From Bacteroidaceae bacterium (GTDB lineage Bacteria > Bacteroidota > Bacteroidia > Bacteroidales > Bacteroidaceae), in contig JAUUPT010000038.1 of the NCBI GenBank assembly GCA_030843315.1, positions 1 to 39,344 on the forward strand: a stretch of DNA of 39,344 nucleotides, given 5' to 3'. A program made the position numbers and the translations under genes. The notes under the pieces are model-generated. The model ran no database searches, had not been told where the DNA came from, and saw only the letters and a list, made by a program, of their open reading frames with translations. Shown here in pieces: positions 24,603-32,766 of the stretch. Position 1 is the first letter of the stretch; each line of letters starts with the position of its first letter.

Positions 24603-25553
24603 ATGAAGAAATTCCTTCCTCTCATTATCCTGTTGACAATCTCCCTCCTCTGCCACGCGCACGAGGGAGGCAACTATAAAACCAGCGATATGCTGGCAAG
24701 TATGAAGCCCGGCGACCGTGCCGCCCTGCTTATGGTGCACTTCGGCACAACGCACGACGACACCCGCGCACTGACCATCGACGCCATCAACGCAAAGGCA
24801 CAAGCCGCCTTCCCGGAACTTAAGTTCCGGGAAGCATATACCTCGCGCATCATTATCCGCCGGCTGAAACAACGCGGCATCGAGAAAGCCACCCCGCTGG
24901 AAGCTCTGCTGCGCTTGCGCAGCGAAGGCTATACGCACGTCATCGTGCAGAGCACCAATATTATCGAGGGCGTAGAGATGGAGTCCCTGCGCCGCGATGT
25001 GGAGAGCGTATTGCCCTTCTTCAAGGAAATCCGCGTAGGCACTCCCCTGCTCTACTCTACGGAAGATGCGGAGAAGGTGGTGGAGATTCTGGGTAACCGC
25101 TACAACGCCACCGCACAAGGGGGCAAGAAAGCGGCGAAAGAGAGCTTTGTCCTCGTGGGGCATGGCACATATACCCCCAGCACCGCCATCTACAGCCAGA
25201 TGGACTATATGCTGAAAGCCAAAGGACTGAAAAACTTCCACGTAGGCACCATTGAGGGTTATCCCACCTTTGAAACCATGCTGGCACAACTGAAGGCGAC
25301 GAACGCCAGGAGCGTGACACTTATCCCCTTTATGTTCGTTGCCGGAGACCATGCCAAGAACGACATTGCCGGCGACTGGAAGGAAGCGCTCAAAAAGGAA
25401 GGCTTCACCGTCAGCGCCCGTCTCGAAGGTCTGGGGCAAGTGCCCGAGATACAGGAAATATTCATCGAGCACATCCGCTTCGGACTGAAGCACCGCATGC
25501 TGGATATCATGACAAAGAAAGCTGCCTACGCCGCCGGGAAAGAACCGGAATAA
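24603..25553 (+). CDS. cbiK: CbiK-family cobaltochelatase with Sec signal peptide
   Basis: The 316-residue protein begins MKKFLPLIILLTISLLC, then HAHEGG, a clear Sec signal with a cut probable after HA near residue 19; the lipobox is poor (LLC), so it is more likely soluble. The CbiK domain follows: ALLMVHFGTTHDDT (~41-54), IIEGVEME with the conserved Glu, VGHGTYTPS and VAGDHAKNDIAG carrying the two metal-binding His. Length without the signal (~295) is usual for CbiK. Internal in-frame Met codons at 24690 and 24702 would make a signal-less cytoplasmic form. It is the second chelatase of the locus, ahead of the corrin-ring operon, which otherwise has no cytoplasmic cobaltochelatase. Role: cobalt insertion in the anaerobic route or tetrapyrrole handling in the periplasm. 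Confidence 0.87.
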   Translation: MKKFLPLIILLTISLLCHAHEGGNYKTSDMLASMKPGDRAALLMVHFGTTHDDTRALTIDAINAKAQAAFPELKFREAYTSRIIIRRLKQRGIEKATPLEALLRLRSEGYTHVIVQSTNIIEGVEMESLRRDVESVLPFFKEIRVGTPLLYSTEDAEKVVEILGNRYNATAQGGKKAAKESFVLVGHGTYTPSTAIYSQMDYMLKAKGLKNFHVGTIEGYPTFETMLAQLKATNARSVTLIPFMFVAGDHAKNDIAGDWKEALKKEGFTVSARLEGLGQVPEIQEIFIEHIRFGLKHRMLDIMTKKAAYAAGKEPE

Positions 25554-25588
25554 TAGTGATTTTCTCGTATACATTCAGATATATGTCC

Positions 25589-25596
25589 TATCTTTG
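25589..25596 (+). promoter_or_regulatory. Possible promoter for corrin-ring operon
   Basis: TATCTTTG, exact -7 match, 20 bases before the CbiH-CbiC start. The -33 region is not convincing. It suggests that the biosynthetic operon can be transcribed apart from the riboswitch-controlled uptake unit. Confidence 0.5.
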
Positions 25597-25615
25597 TACG
25601 CCAATAAAGTAGTAG

Positions 25616-27031
25616 ATGGATATGAAGCAGCCCAAGATAATAGTCGCCGGCATCGGGCCGGGCAACGAGCAGGACATCACCCCCGCCGTAATTGCCGCTT
25701 TGCAAGAGTCGGATGTGGTAGTAGGATATAAGTATTATTTCCGGTTTGTAACTCCCCACCTCCGCCCCGAAACGGAATGCATAGATACCGGCATGAAGCG
25801 CGAACGCGCCCGTGCCGAGCAAGCCTTCGAACTGGCGGAACAGGGCAACACGGTTTGTGTCATCAGTTCCGGCGATGCAGGCATCTACGGCATGACGCCT
25901 CTTATCTATGAAATGAAGCGCGAGCGGCAGAGCGATGTAGAAATCGTCTCCCTGCCGGGTATCAGTGCTTTCCAGAAAGCAGCGTCGCTGCTCGGCGCAC
26001 CCGTAGGGCATGACTTCTGCGTTATCTCCCTCTCCGACTTGATGACGCCTTGGGAACGCATTGAGAAGCGCATCATTGCCGCTGCCTCCGCCGACTTTGT
26101 AACCGCCGTTTACAATCCGAAGAGCGAGGGACGCTACTGGCAGCTCTATCGGCTGAAGGAACTCTTCCTGCAGGAAGGACGCGCGCCGGAAACCCCCGTA
26201 GGCTATGTACGCCAGGCGGGACGGCCGGAACAGGAAGTACACATCACAACATTGAAGGACTTCAACCCCGAAGAAGTGGATATGTTCACCGTCGTACTGA
26301 TAGGCAATTCACAGTCTTACGAATGGAACGGCGCGTTCATCACCCCCCGCGGCTACTACCGCGAAACGAATACGGAAGCCAAAGGCATCGGGCAAGATAT
26401 CATGATACGCAGCTTCCGCACCATCGAACAGGAACTGAAGAACCGGAATATCCCCCTCGACCATAAATGGGCATTGCTGCACGCCATACATACCACGGCA
26501 GACTTCGACATGGAGAACTTGCTGACGACGGACGAAGGTGCCGTAGCATCGCTATACCAAGCCGTAGAAACCGGAAAGATAAAAACCATCATTACCGACG
26601 TGACGATGGCTGCCAGCGGCATACGCAAGGGAGCTTTGCAGCGCCTCGGCGTAGAAGTAAAGTGCTACCTGGGCGATGCGCGCACAGCAGAAATGGCAGC
26701 CGGGAAGGGTATCACCCGCACCCAGGCAGGCATTCGCCTGGCAGTAGAGGAACATCCCGACGCGCTATTCGTATTCGGCAATGCACCGACGGCGCTGATG
26801 GAGCTTTGCGACCTGATACGCAAGGGCAAGGCAAAGCCGGCAGGCATCGTTGCCGCCCCGGTGGGATTTGTACATGTGCAGGAGTCCAAGCACATGGTGA
26901 AGCCGTTTACAGAGATACCAAAGATAATTGTAGAAGGACGCAAAGGCGGCAGCAACCTGGCGGCAACGCTGGTGAACGCTGTGTTGTGCTATAATGACGC
27001 GGAACAGTTGCGCCCGGGAAGGGATGTATAA
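25616..27031 (+). CDS. cbiHC: Fused CbiH-CbiC: precorrin-3B C17-methyltransferase / precorrin-8 methylmutase
   Basis: The 471-residue protein carries two pathway steps. Residues ~6-245 are the CbiH/CobJ SAM-dependent methyltransferase (IIVAGIGPGNEQDITP, VCVISSGDAGIYGM, TAVYNPKSEGRYWQL), which methylates C17 and contracts the ring. Residues ~265-470 are CbiC/CobH (HAIHTTADFDM with the catalytic His, TIITDVTMAASGI, FGNAPTALMEL), which moves the C11 methyl to C12 to give cobyrinate. The steps are not consecutive in the pathway, so the fusion is for stoichiometry or complex formation rather than direct hand-over. The stop is followed without gap by the next start. Both halves look full-length and intact. 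Confidence 0.95.
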   Translation: MDMKQPKIIVAGIGPGNEQDITPAVIAALQESDVVVGYKYYFRFVTPHLRPETECIDTGMKRERARAEQAFELAEQGNTVCVISSGDAGIYGMTPLIYEMKRERQSDVEIVSLPGISAFQKAASLLGAPVGHDFCVISLSDLMTPWERIEKRIIAAASADFVTAVYNPKSEGRYWQLYRLKELFLQEGRAPETPVGYVRQAGRPEQEVHITTLKDFNPEEVDMFTVVLIGNSQSYEWNGAFITPRGYYRETNTEAKGIGQDIMIRSFRTIEQELKNRNIPLDHKWALLHAIHTTADFDMENLLTTDEGAVASLYQAVETGKIKTIITDVTMAASGIRKGALQRLGVEVKCYLGDARTAEMAAGKGITRTQAGIRLAVEEHPDALFVFGNAPTALMELCDLIRKGKAKPAGIVAAPVGFVHVQESKHMVKPFTEIPKIIVEGRKGGSNLAATLVNAVLCYNDAEQLRPGRDV

Positions 27032-28288
27032 ATGAGGCCAAACTTCATCATCATAGGAATGGACGACAGCCGGGAACCTTTCTTCCCGCCGGAAGCATTG
27101 GCGCACATACGGCAAGGGAAGATATTCTCGGGCGGTGTGCGACACCGGGAAATCGTGGCGTCCCTACTGCCCGCGCAGGCCGAATGGATTTCCATCACCG
27201 TGCCGCTGGACAATGTATTCGCACGCTACGAAGAAATCTTTGCCCAACGCAAAGAACTTTCCGACGAAGAAAACGAAACTATCATCGTCTTTGCCTCCGG
27301 CGACCCGTTGTTCTTCGGCTTCGCCAATACCGTCAGGCGGAAGTTGCCGGATGCAGACATCCGCCTCTACCCCGCCTTCAACTCATTGCAGACACTGGCA
27401 CACCGGCTGGTGATGCCTTACGATGATATGCGCACCGTCTCCCTCACCGGCCGCCCCTGGCAGGAGTTCGACCGTGCCTTGATAGAGCGTGCCCCGAAGC
27501 TGGGCGTACTGACCGACCGCGAGCATACCCCCGCCACCATTGCCGCCCGTATGCTGGAATACGGCTATACCTATTATATAATGTACGTAGGCGAGCACCT
27601 CGGCCATCCCACGAAAGAACGTATCCGCCGCATGACGCTTCAAGAGGCCGCACAAGCTACATTTGAGCATCCCAACAACCTGCTGCTCTGTGCCGAGACC
27701 GTGCCCTTCCGCCCCTTCGGCATCCCCGACGGACAATTCGCCCACCTCGACGGACGCACCCGCATGATAACCAAAGCCCCCATCCGCCTGCTCACCCTGC
27801 AAGCGCTGGAGCTGAACCGCCGCCGCGTGTTCTGGGATGTAGGTTTCTGCACCGGTTCCGTTTCCATCGAAGCCCGGTTGCAGTTCCCCCACCTCACGGT
27901 AATCTCTTTCGAGATACGCCCCGAAGGTGAAGAACTGATGAACGTCAACAGCCGCCGTTTCGGTGCACCGGGCATCACAGCCCTTACCGGAGACTTCCTG
28001 TCGGCAGACATCAGCACCCTGCCCTGCCCCGACGCCGTCTTTATAGGCGGACACGGCGGACACCTGGGAGAGATGCTTGAAAAGATTAAGTCTGTGCTCC
28101 GCCCCGGAAGCTGCATCGTCTTCAACTCCGTATCGGAAGAAAGCCGGGCCGCCTTCACCCGCGGAGCGGAAGATGCCGGAATGATGCTGCATCCTTCCAC
28201 GCACATCGCCCTGAACGATTATAACCCCATTGAGATAATGAAAGCCACGCTTTCCGAAAGTAGCCCTTGGGAAGCCACGCTTTCTTAA
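27032..28288 (+). CDS. cbiET: Fused CbiE-CbiT: precorrin-6Y/7 C5,15-methyltransferase (decarboxylating)
   Basis: The 418-residue protein combines CbiE (~1-210; FIIIGMDDS, VFASGDPLFFG) and CbiT (~235-418; WDVGFCTGSVSIEARLQFP SAM motif, FIGGHGGHLGEML). CbiE methylates C5, CbiT methylates C15 and removes the C12 acetate carboxyl. The same fusion occurs in aerobic CobL. Compared with the usual DIGAGTGS, the SAM loop reads DVGFCTGS, a mild change. It starts directly after the CbiH-CbiC stop and is 12 bases before the CbiG-CbiF gene, so the operon is tight. Confidence 0.95.
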   Translation: MRPNFIIIGMDDSREPFFPPEALAHIRQGKIFSGGVRHREIVASLLPAQAEWISITVPLDNVFARYEEIFAQRKELSDEENETIIVFASGDPLFFGFANTVRRKLPDADIRLYPAFNSLQTLAHRLVMPYDDMRTVSLTGRPWQEFDRALIERAPKLGVLTDREHTPATIAARMLEYGYTYYIMYVGEHLGHPTKERIRRMTLQEAAQATFEHPNNLLLCAETVPFRPFGIPDGQFAHLDGRTRMITKAPIRLLTLQALELNRRRVFWDVGFCTGSVSIEARLQFPHLTVISFEIRPEGEELMNVNSRRFGAPGITALTGDFLSADISTLPCPDAVFIGGHGGHLGEMLEKIKSVLRPGSCIVFNSVSEESRAAFTRGAEDAGMMLHPSTHIALNDYNPIEIMKATLSESSPWEATLS

Positions 28289-28300
28289 ATATATATCATT

Positions 28301-30154
28301 ATGAAAACAGCTATTATCCTGATTTCCGAAGCCGGCCTGAGCATTGCGCAATCGCTGCTGGGCGAACTCACCGAATCTGAGATCTTCACCCCCAGACACG
28401 AGGACGGGTGTACACATATCGAATCGACCGGCAAGTTCACTTCCGAGAACTTCAACCGCTATGATGCCTTCATCTTTATCGGTGCCATGGGCATCTGCGT
28501 CCGCGCCATTGCGCCGTGCGTAAAGAACAAATATACCGACCCTGCCGTAGTTTGCGTAGATACCACCGGCCGCTACGTCATCTCCGTTCTCTCCGGCCAC
28601 ATCGGCGGAGCCAACGAACTGACCGACCAAGTGGCCGGCATACTGGGCGCCGAACCGGTAGTGACCACCCAGAGCGACCGCACCGGATTGTGGGGACTCG
28701 ACACCTTCCCGAAGCGTTTCGGCTGGTTCCCCGTCATCAACGCCGAAGCTGCCACCCTGCTGATGGCAGAATTGGCAGAGACTCCCGAAGAAAAGATGCG
28801 CGCCTGCATGAACGAACATATCAGCCACTTCGTAGCCGGCAAGCCCACCGCCCTGCTGCTCACCATCCGCGACGAAGGCACCGACTGGCTGGAAGCACAT
28901 CTGCCGCCCCACGTCCAAGTGTTCTACCGCGAAAAAGACATCAAGCCCGACCGCTTTGACCTGATACTCTGCGTATCAGCCCGGATGCCCAACTTCAGCG
29001 ATAAATCCATGATATGCTATATGCCGCAAGCCGTCCACCTCGGCATCGGTCTGGCACGCCAGGCTGGCCCTACGCGGAAGGTGCAAGAGGAAATCATGGA
29101 AACACTAAAAGAGCAGGGCATCATGCTGCCTGCCATCGCCTCCATCTCTACCATCGATGCAAAGAGCGGTGAGCCGGTAGTGAAATCACTCAAGAAACAA
29201 TACCCCGTCCACTTCTACACTGCCCAAGAACTGGCGTCGGTAGACGTGCCCCATCCCAGCAAAACGGTACTGAAACACATGGGTACACCCAGCGTCAGCG
29301 AGGCGGCAGCGCTACTGACGGCAGGAAATTCCGAACTGCTGATGCCCAAGAAGAAGGGCGAGAACTATACCGTGGCCGCCGCACTGGACATCAGTGTAGT
29401 GCGCCGCGGACACATCGAGATAGTGGGTGCCGGACCGGGCGACCCGGATCTGATATCCGTACGCGGACGGCAGATGCTGGAAAAGGCCGACCTCATTCTC
29501 TATGCCGGCAGCCTTGTTCCCCGCGAACTGACGCTTTGCGCCAAGCCGGGAGCCACCGTGCGCAGTTCGGCATCTATGGACCTGGAAGAACAATTCGCCT
29601 TGATGAAAGAGTTCTACGACCGAGGTAAATTCGTAGTACGCCTGCACACGGGTGACCCGTGCATTTACGGCGCCATCCAGGAGCAGATGAATTACTTCGA
29701 CCAATACGGAATGAGTTATCACATCACCCCGGGCATTTCCTCCTTCCAGGCTGCCGCTGCTGCCCTGCGGTCACAGTTCACCATCCCGGAGAAGGTACAA
29801 AGCATCATCCTGACGCGTGGCGAAGGCCGCACACCTATGCCCGATCGCGAAAAGCTGCACCTGCTGGCACGTTCGCAGAGCACCATGTGCATCTTCCTCA
29901 GCGCCGGCATTGCCAAGCAAGTGCAGGAAGAACTCTTGCAGGAATACCCGGAGACAACCCCCGTTGCCGTCTGCCACCACCTGACATGGAAAGACGAACG
30001 CATCTTCCGCGGTGAACTGAAAGACCTTGCCGGGATAGTGGAAGAAAATAAACTGACGCTGACCACTATGATTGTCGTAGGCGAAGCCATCGGCAACCGC
30101 GAAGGGCTGTCACGCCTGTATGCACACGAGTTCAAACATTTATTCCGAAAATAA
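28301..30154 (+). CDS. cbiGF: Fused CbiG-CbiF: cobalt-precorrin-5A hydrolase / precorrin-4 C11-methyltransferase
   Basis: The 617-residue protein has CbiG at ~1-340 (FIGAMGICVRAIAP 59-72, VLSGHIGGANELT 96-108, LGIGLARQAG 247-256), which opens the delta-lactone and releases acetaldehyde, and CbiF/CobM at ~370-617 (IEIVGAGPGDPDLISVRG, VRLHTGDPCIYGAI, ITPGISSFQAAAAAL), which methylates C11. CbiF makes the substrate of CbiG, so these are consecutive steps in one chain. CbiG marks the oxygen-independent, early-cobalt route. It is 16 bases ahead of CbiJ-CbiD. Confidence 0.95.
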   Translation: MKTAIILISEAGLSIAQSLLGELTESEIFTPRHEDGCTHIESTGKFTSENFNRYDAFIFIGAMGICVRAIAPCVKNKYTDPAVVCVDTTGRYVISVLSGHIGGANELTDQVAGILGAEPVVTTQSDRTGLWGLDTFPKRFGWFPVINAEAATLLMAELAETPEEKMRACMNEHISHFVAGKPTALLLTIRDEGTDWLEAHLPPHVQVFYREKDIKPDRFDLILCVSARMPNFSDKSMICYMPQAVHLGIGLARQAGPTRKVQEEIMETLKEQGIMLPAIASISTIDAKSGEPVVKSLKKQYPVHFYTAQELASVDVPHPSKTVLKHMGTPSVSEAAALLTAGNSELLMPKKKGENYTVAAALDISVVRRGHIEIVGAGPGDPDLISVRGRQMLEKADLILYAGSLVPRELTLCAKPGATVRSSASMDLEEQFALMKEFYDRGKFVVRLHTGDPCIYGAIQEQMNYFDQYGMSYHITPGISSFQAAAAALRSQFTIPEKVQSIILTRGEGRTPMPDREKLHLLARSQSTMCIFLSAGIAKQVQEELLQEYPETTPVAVCHHLTWKDERIFRGELKDLAGIVEENKLTLTTMIVVGEAIGNREGLSRLYAHEFKHLFRK

Positions 30155-30170
30155 CAACTAAACACTGATT

Positions 30171-32075
30171 ATGATCCTAATCTTAGGCGGTACTACCGAA
30201 GGCCGCATCGCCGCCCAAACCCTGGAAGAAGCCGGAAAGCCCTTCTACTACTCTACCAAAGGCGACGAGCAGGAGGTACTGCTGCACAACGGCATCCGCC
30301 TGCAAGGCGCCCTGGACGACATCGACCTCGAAGCCTGTTGCCGTCGCCACGACATCCGCCTGCTGGTGGACGCCGCCCACCCCTTTGCCGAACAACTGCA
30401 TCAAACCGTAGCCCGGGTAGCAAAGAATACAGATATCCCCGCCATCCGCTACGAACGCATCTATCCCCAGTGTGGCGAAGACAAGAACATCACCTGGTGC
30501 AATGACTACGCCGACGCCATCCGTCAGATAAAAGAAAACGAAATCTTCACCCTGCTCGCCCTCACCGGCGTGCAAAGCATCGCCCGGCTGAAACCCCTAT
30601 GGAATGGAGACGACGCTTCCTGTTGCTGTCACTTCCGCATCCTCGACCGCGAAAGTTCCCGCCGCCTGGCACGTGCCGAAGGTTTCTCCGAACAGCACCT
30701 CTGCTACTACCATGCCGGAGAAGACGAACGCCTCCTGATGCAACAGCTCCACCCCGAAGCCATTCTCATCAAAGAGAGCGGCGTCTCCGGCGGATTCATT
30801 CAGAAAGTGGAAGCCGCCCGCGAACTGGGCATCCGCATCTTCGCCATCCGCCGTCCCAAGACGCCCGGAGGTTTCCTCTGCGTAGACGGACCTCATGGTT
30901 TGCGCCGGATGGTAGAGAAGTTCCTGCCCGACTTCTATCCCCTGCACAGCGGACTGACCACCGGCACTTGCGCCGCAGCAGCTGCCGTCGCCGCCGCGTG
31001 GGACCTCTTCAATATCGACCTCAAGCTCCGCCCCGAGGAATTTCCCGTCGTTCTGCCCGATGGCGAAACAATCTACGTCGCCGCGCAGCCGCGCCAACGT
31101 CCGCCCCACTCCGACTTCACGGCGAACGGCGACTGGATGATGGAAGCCAATGCCACCGTCATCAAAGACGCCGGCGACGACCCCGACATCACCAACGGAA
31201 TGGCAATCACCGCCAACGTTGCCGTCCCCTTCCGCATGGACAACCAGGAAATAGACCAGGACGACTACGAATTAATCATCTGTGGCGGCGAAGGCGTAGG
31301 CATCATCACCATGCCCGGCCTGGGACTGCCTTTGGGCGAATCCGCCATCAATGCCACTCCCCGCCGGATGATTGAGAACAATGTAAAATCCTGCCTCCGG
31401 CAACTCGGCATCCGCCCCAAAGTAGGGCAGCCGGTCGTCATCACCATCTCCGTTGCCGGCGGAGAAGAGATAGCCCGGCGCACCTTCAACCCCCGACTGG
31501 GCATCGAAGGCGGCATCTCCATCATCGGCACCTCGGGCATCGTGAAGCCCTTCTCGTCCGAAGCCTTCGTCAACTCCATCCGCAAGTCCATGGAAGTGGC
31601 CCGCGCCACCGGCAGCCCGCGTGTCGTCATCAGCTCCGGCGCCAAGAGCGAACGGTATATCAAAGCCTATTATCCCGACGTGCCCGCACAAGCCTTTGTG
31701 CACTACGGCAACTTCATCGGCGAAACCATTAAACTGGCTGCCGAGCTCAGCCTGCCCCGCCTCACCCTCGGCGTAATGATAGGCAAAGCCGTGAAACTGG
31801 CCGAAGGCTACCTGGACACGCACAGCAAGAAGGTGACCATGAACAAGGAATTTATCCAAGATATAGCCCGCCGGGCGGGTTGCCCGGAAGAAACGCTCAC
31901 CGCCATCAACGGTATGAACCTGGCCCGCGAGCTCTGGAACATCATTCCGCCCGCCTGTCTGGAACGTTTCTGCAAACTGCTGATAGAACTCTGCCACCGG
32001 CATTGCGCCCCCCTGCTGCCGGACGGCGAACTAACCATATTATTAATAACTGAAAACGGAGAAATACACTCATGA
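30171..32075 (+). CDS. cbiJD: Fused CbiJ-CbiD: precorrin-6A reductase / cobalt-precorrin-5B C1-methyltransferase
   Basis: The 634-residue protein joins CbiJ/CobK (~1-250; ILILGGTTEGRIAA at 2-15, VDAAHPFAEQL 66-76, IKESGVSGGF 200-209), an NAD(P)H-dependent ring reductase, and CbiD (~259-634; HSGLTTGTCAAAAA at 259-272, ICGGEGVGIITMPGL, IIGTSGIVKPFS), which methylates C1. CbiD acts just before CbiJ, so this fusion again links consecutive steps. Its last four bases overlap the start of the barrel gene (ATGA at 32072-32075). Both halves look complete. With the three preceding genes it brings the operon to eight of the ring-modification activities; CbiL is not present. Confidence 0.95.
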   Translation: MILILGGTTEGRIAAQTLEEAGKPFYYSTKGDEQEVLLHNGIRLQGALDDIDLEACCRRHDIRLLVDAAHPFAEQLHQTVARVAKNTDIPAIRYERIYPQCGEDKNITWCNDYADAIRQIKENEIFTLLALTGVQSIARLKPLWNGDDASCCCHFRILDRESSRRLARAEGFSEQHLCYYHAGEDERLLMQQLHPEAILIKESGVSGGFIQKVEAARELGIRIFAIRRPKTPGGFLCVDGPHGLRRMVEKFLPDFYPLHSGLTTGTCAAAAAVAAAWDLFNIDLKLRPEEFPVVLPDGETIYVAAQPRQRPPHSDFTANGDWMMEANATVIKDAGDDPDITNGMAITANVAVPFRMDNQEIDQDDYELIICGGEGVGIITMPGLGLPLGESAINATPRRMIENNVKSCLRQLGIRPKVGQPVVITISVAGGEEIARRTFNPRLGIEGGISIIGTSGIVKPFSSEAFVNSIRKSMEVARATGSPRVVISSGAKSERYIKAYYPDVPAQAFVHYGNFIGETIKLAAELSLPRLTLGVMIGKAVKLAEGYLDTHSKKVTMNKEFIQDIARRAGCPEETLTAINGMNLARELWNIIPPACLERFCKLLIELCHRHCAPLLPDGELTILLITENGEIHS

Positions 32076-32758
32076 AGAAGACTATTATTACCCTTTGCCT
32101 GATACTGCCCGCATTGGCAGGAATGGCACAAAACCCGTTGTCCTTCCACGCCAAAGCCGGTATCGGCACATCCTACTTCCACGGAAAGCACTCAAGCAGT
32201 GATACCAAAATTGCCTACAAAGCGGGAATAGGTGCAGAATATGCGCTCAACAAAACCTGGGTGCTGCAATCGGCACTGGAATTCGTATCCATCGGCGGCA
32301 AGAAAGATATAGAATACCTTGCCAAAGCCGACATGAACGAACTATACCTGCAAATCCCCCTCATGATAGCCGCCCGCCTCAATCTGGGCAAGGATTATCA
32401 TGCCTCGCTGAGCGTCGGCCCTTACGTAGCCGTGGGCGTAGGCGGCATGACCTCCGGCAAGATATACGACTACGCCAGTAGCAGCCACGATGCCGGCTAT
32501 CGCTTCAAGGTAGGCACCTTCGGCAGTACCATAGACGGAAAGATGGGAAACAACCGCTTCGATGCAGGTATCAACATAGGGCTCACGCTCGAATACCGCC
32601 GGTTCATCTTCGGCGCCGAGGCACAGGTAGGATTCATCAAGGTCAACGAACATCTGGACCAGATACTAGGAAATGACTACGGAGACTATGGAACGGATGA
32701 AAGATTCCTCCCCAAGAACTTCGCCTCATTCTTTACGCTGGGCTATCGCTTCTGGTAG
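32072..32758 (+). CDS. Small outer-membrane beta-barrel protein
   Basis: The 228-residue protein has a signal peptide (MKKTIITLCLILPALAGMAQ) and alternating-residue strands with a C-terminal aromatic FTLGYRFW, typical of the PorT/OmpX-like outer-membrane barrels of Bacteroidetes (about eight strands). Its start overlaps the CbiJ-CbiD stop by four bases, so its translation is coupled to the cobalamin operon, which is unusual for an unrelated barrel. A role in corrinoid or cobalt passage, or as a partner of the nearby receptors, is inferred from position only; no binding motif is visible. It converges on the MATE gene with an 8-base gap. Confidence 0.75.
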   Translation: MKKTIITLCLILPALAGMAQNPLSFHAKAGIGTSYFHGKHSSSDTKIAYKAGIGAEYALNKTWVLQSALEFVSIGGKKDIEYLAKADMNELYLQIPLMIAARLNLGKDYHASLSVGPYVAVGVGGMTSGKIYDYASSSHDAGYRFKVGTFGSTIDGKMGNNRFDAGINIGLTLEYRRFIFGAEAQVGFIKVNEHLDQILGNDYGDYGTDERFLPKNFASFFTLGYRFW

Positions 32759-32766
32759 CGCCTGTG

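Noticed and set aside
27383..28918. Open frame of 511 codons on the minus strand
   Set aside because: It runs antisense across the CbiE-CbiT and CbiG-CbiF genes, both of which have intact family motifs.
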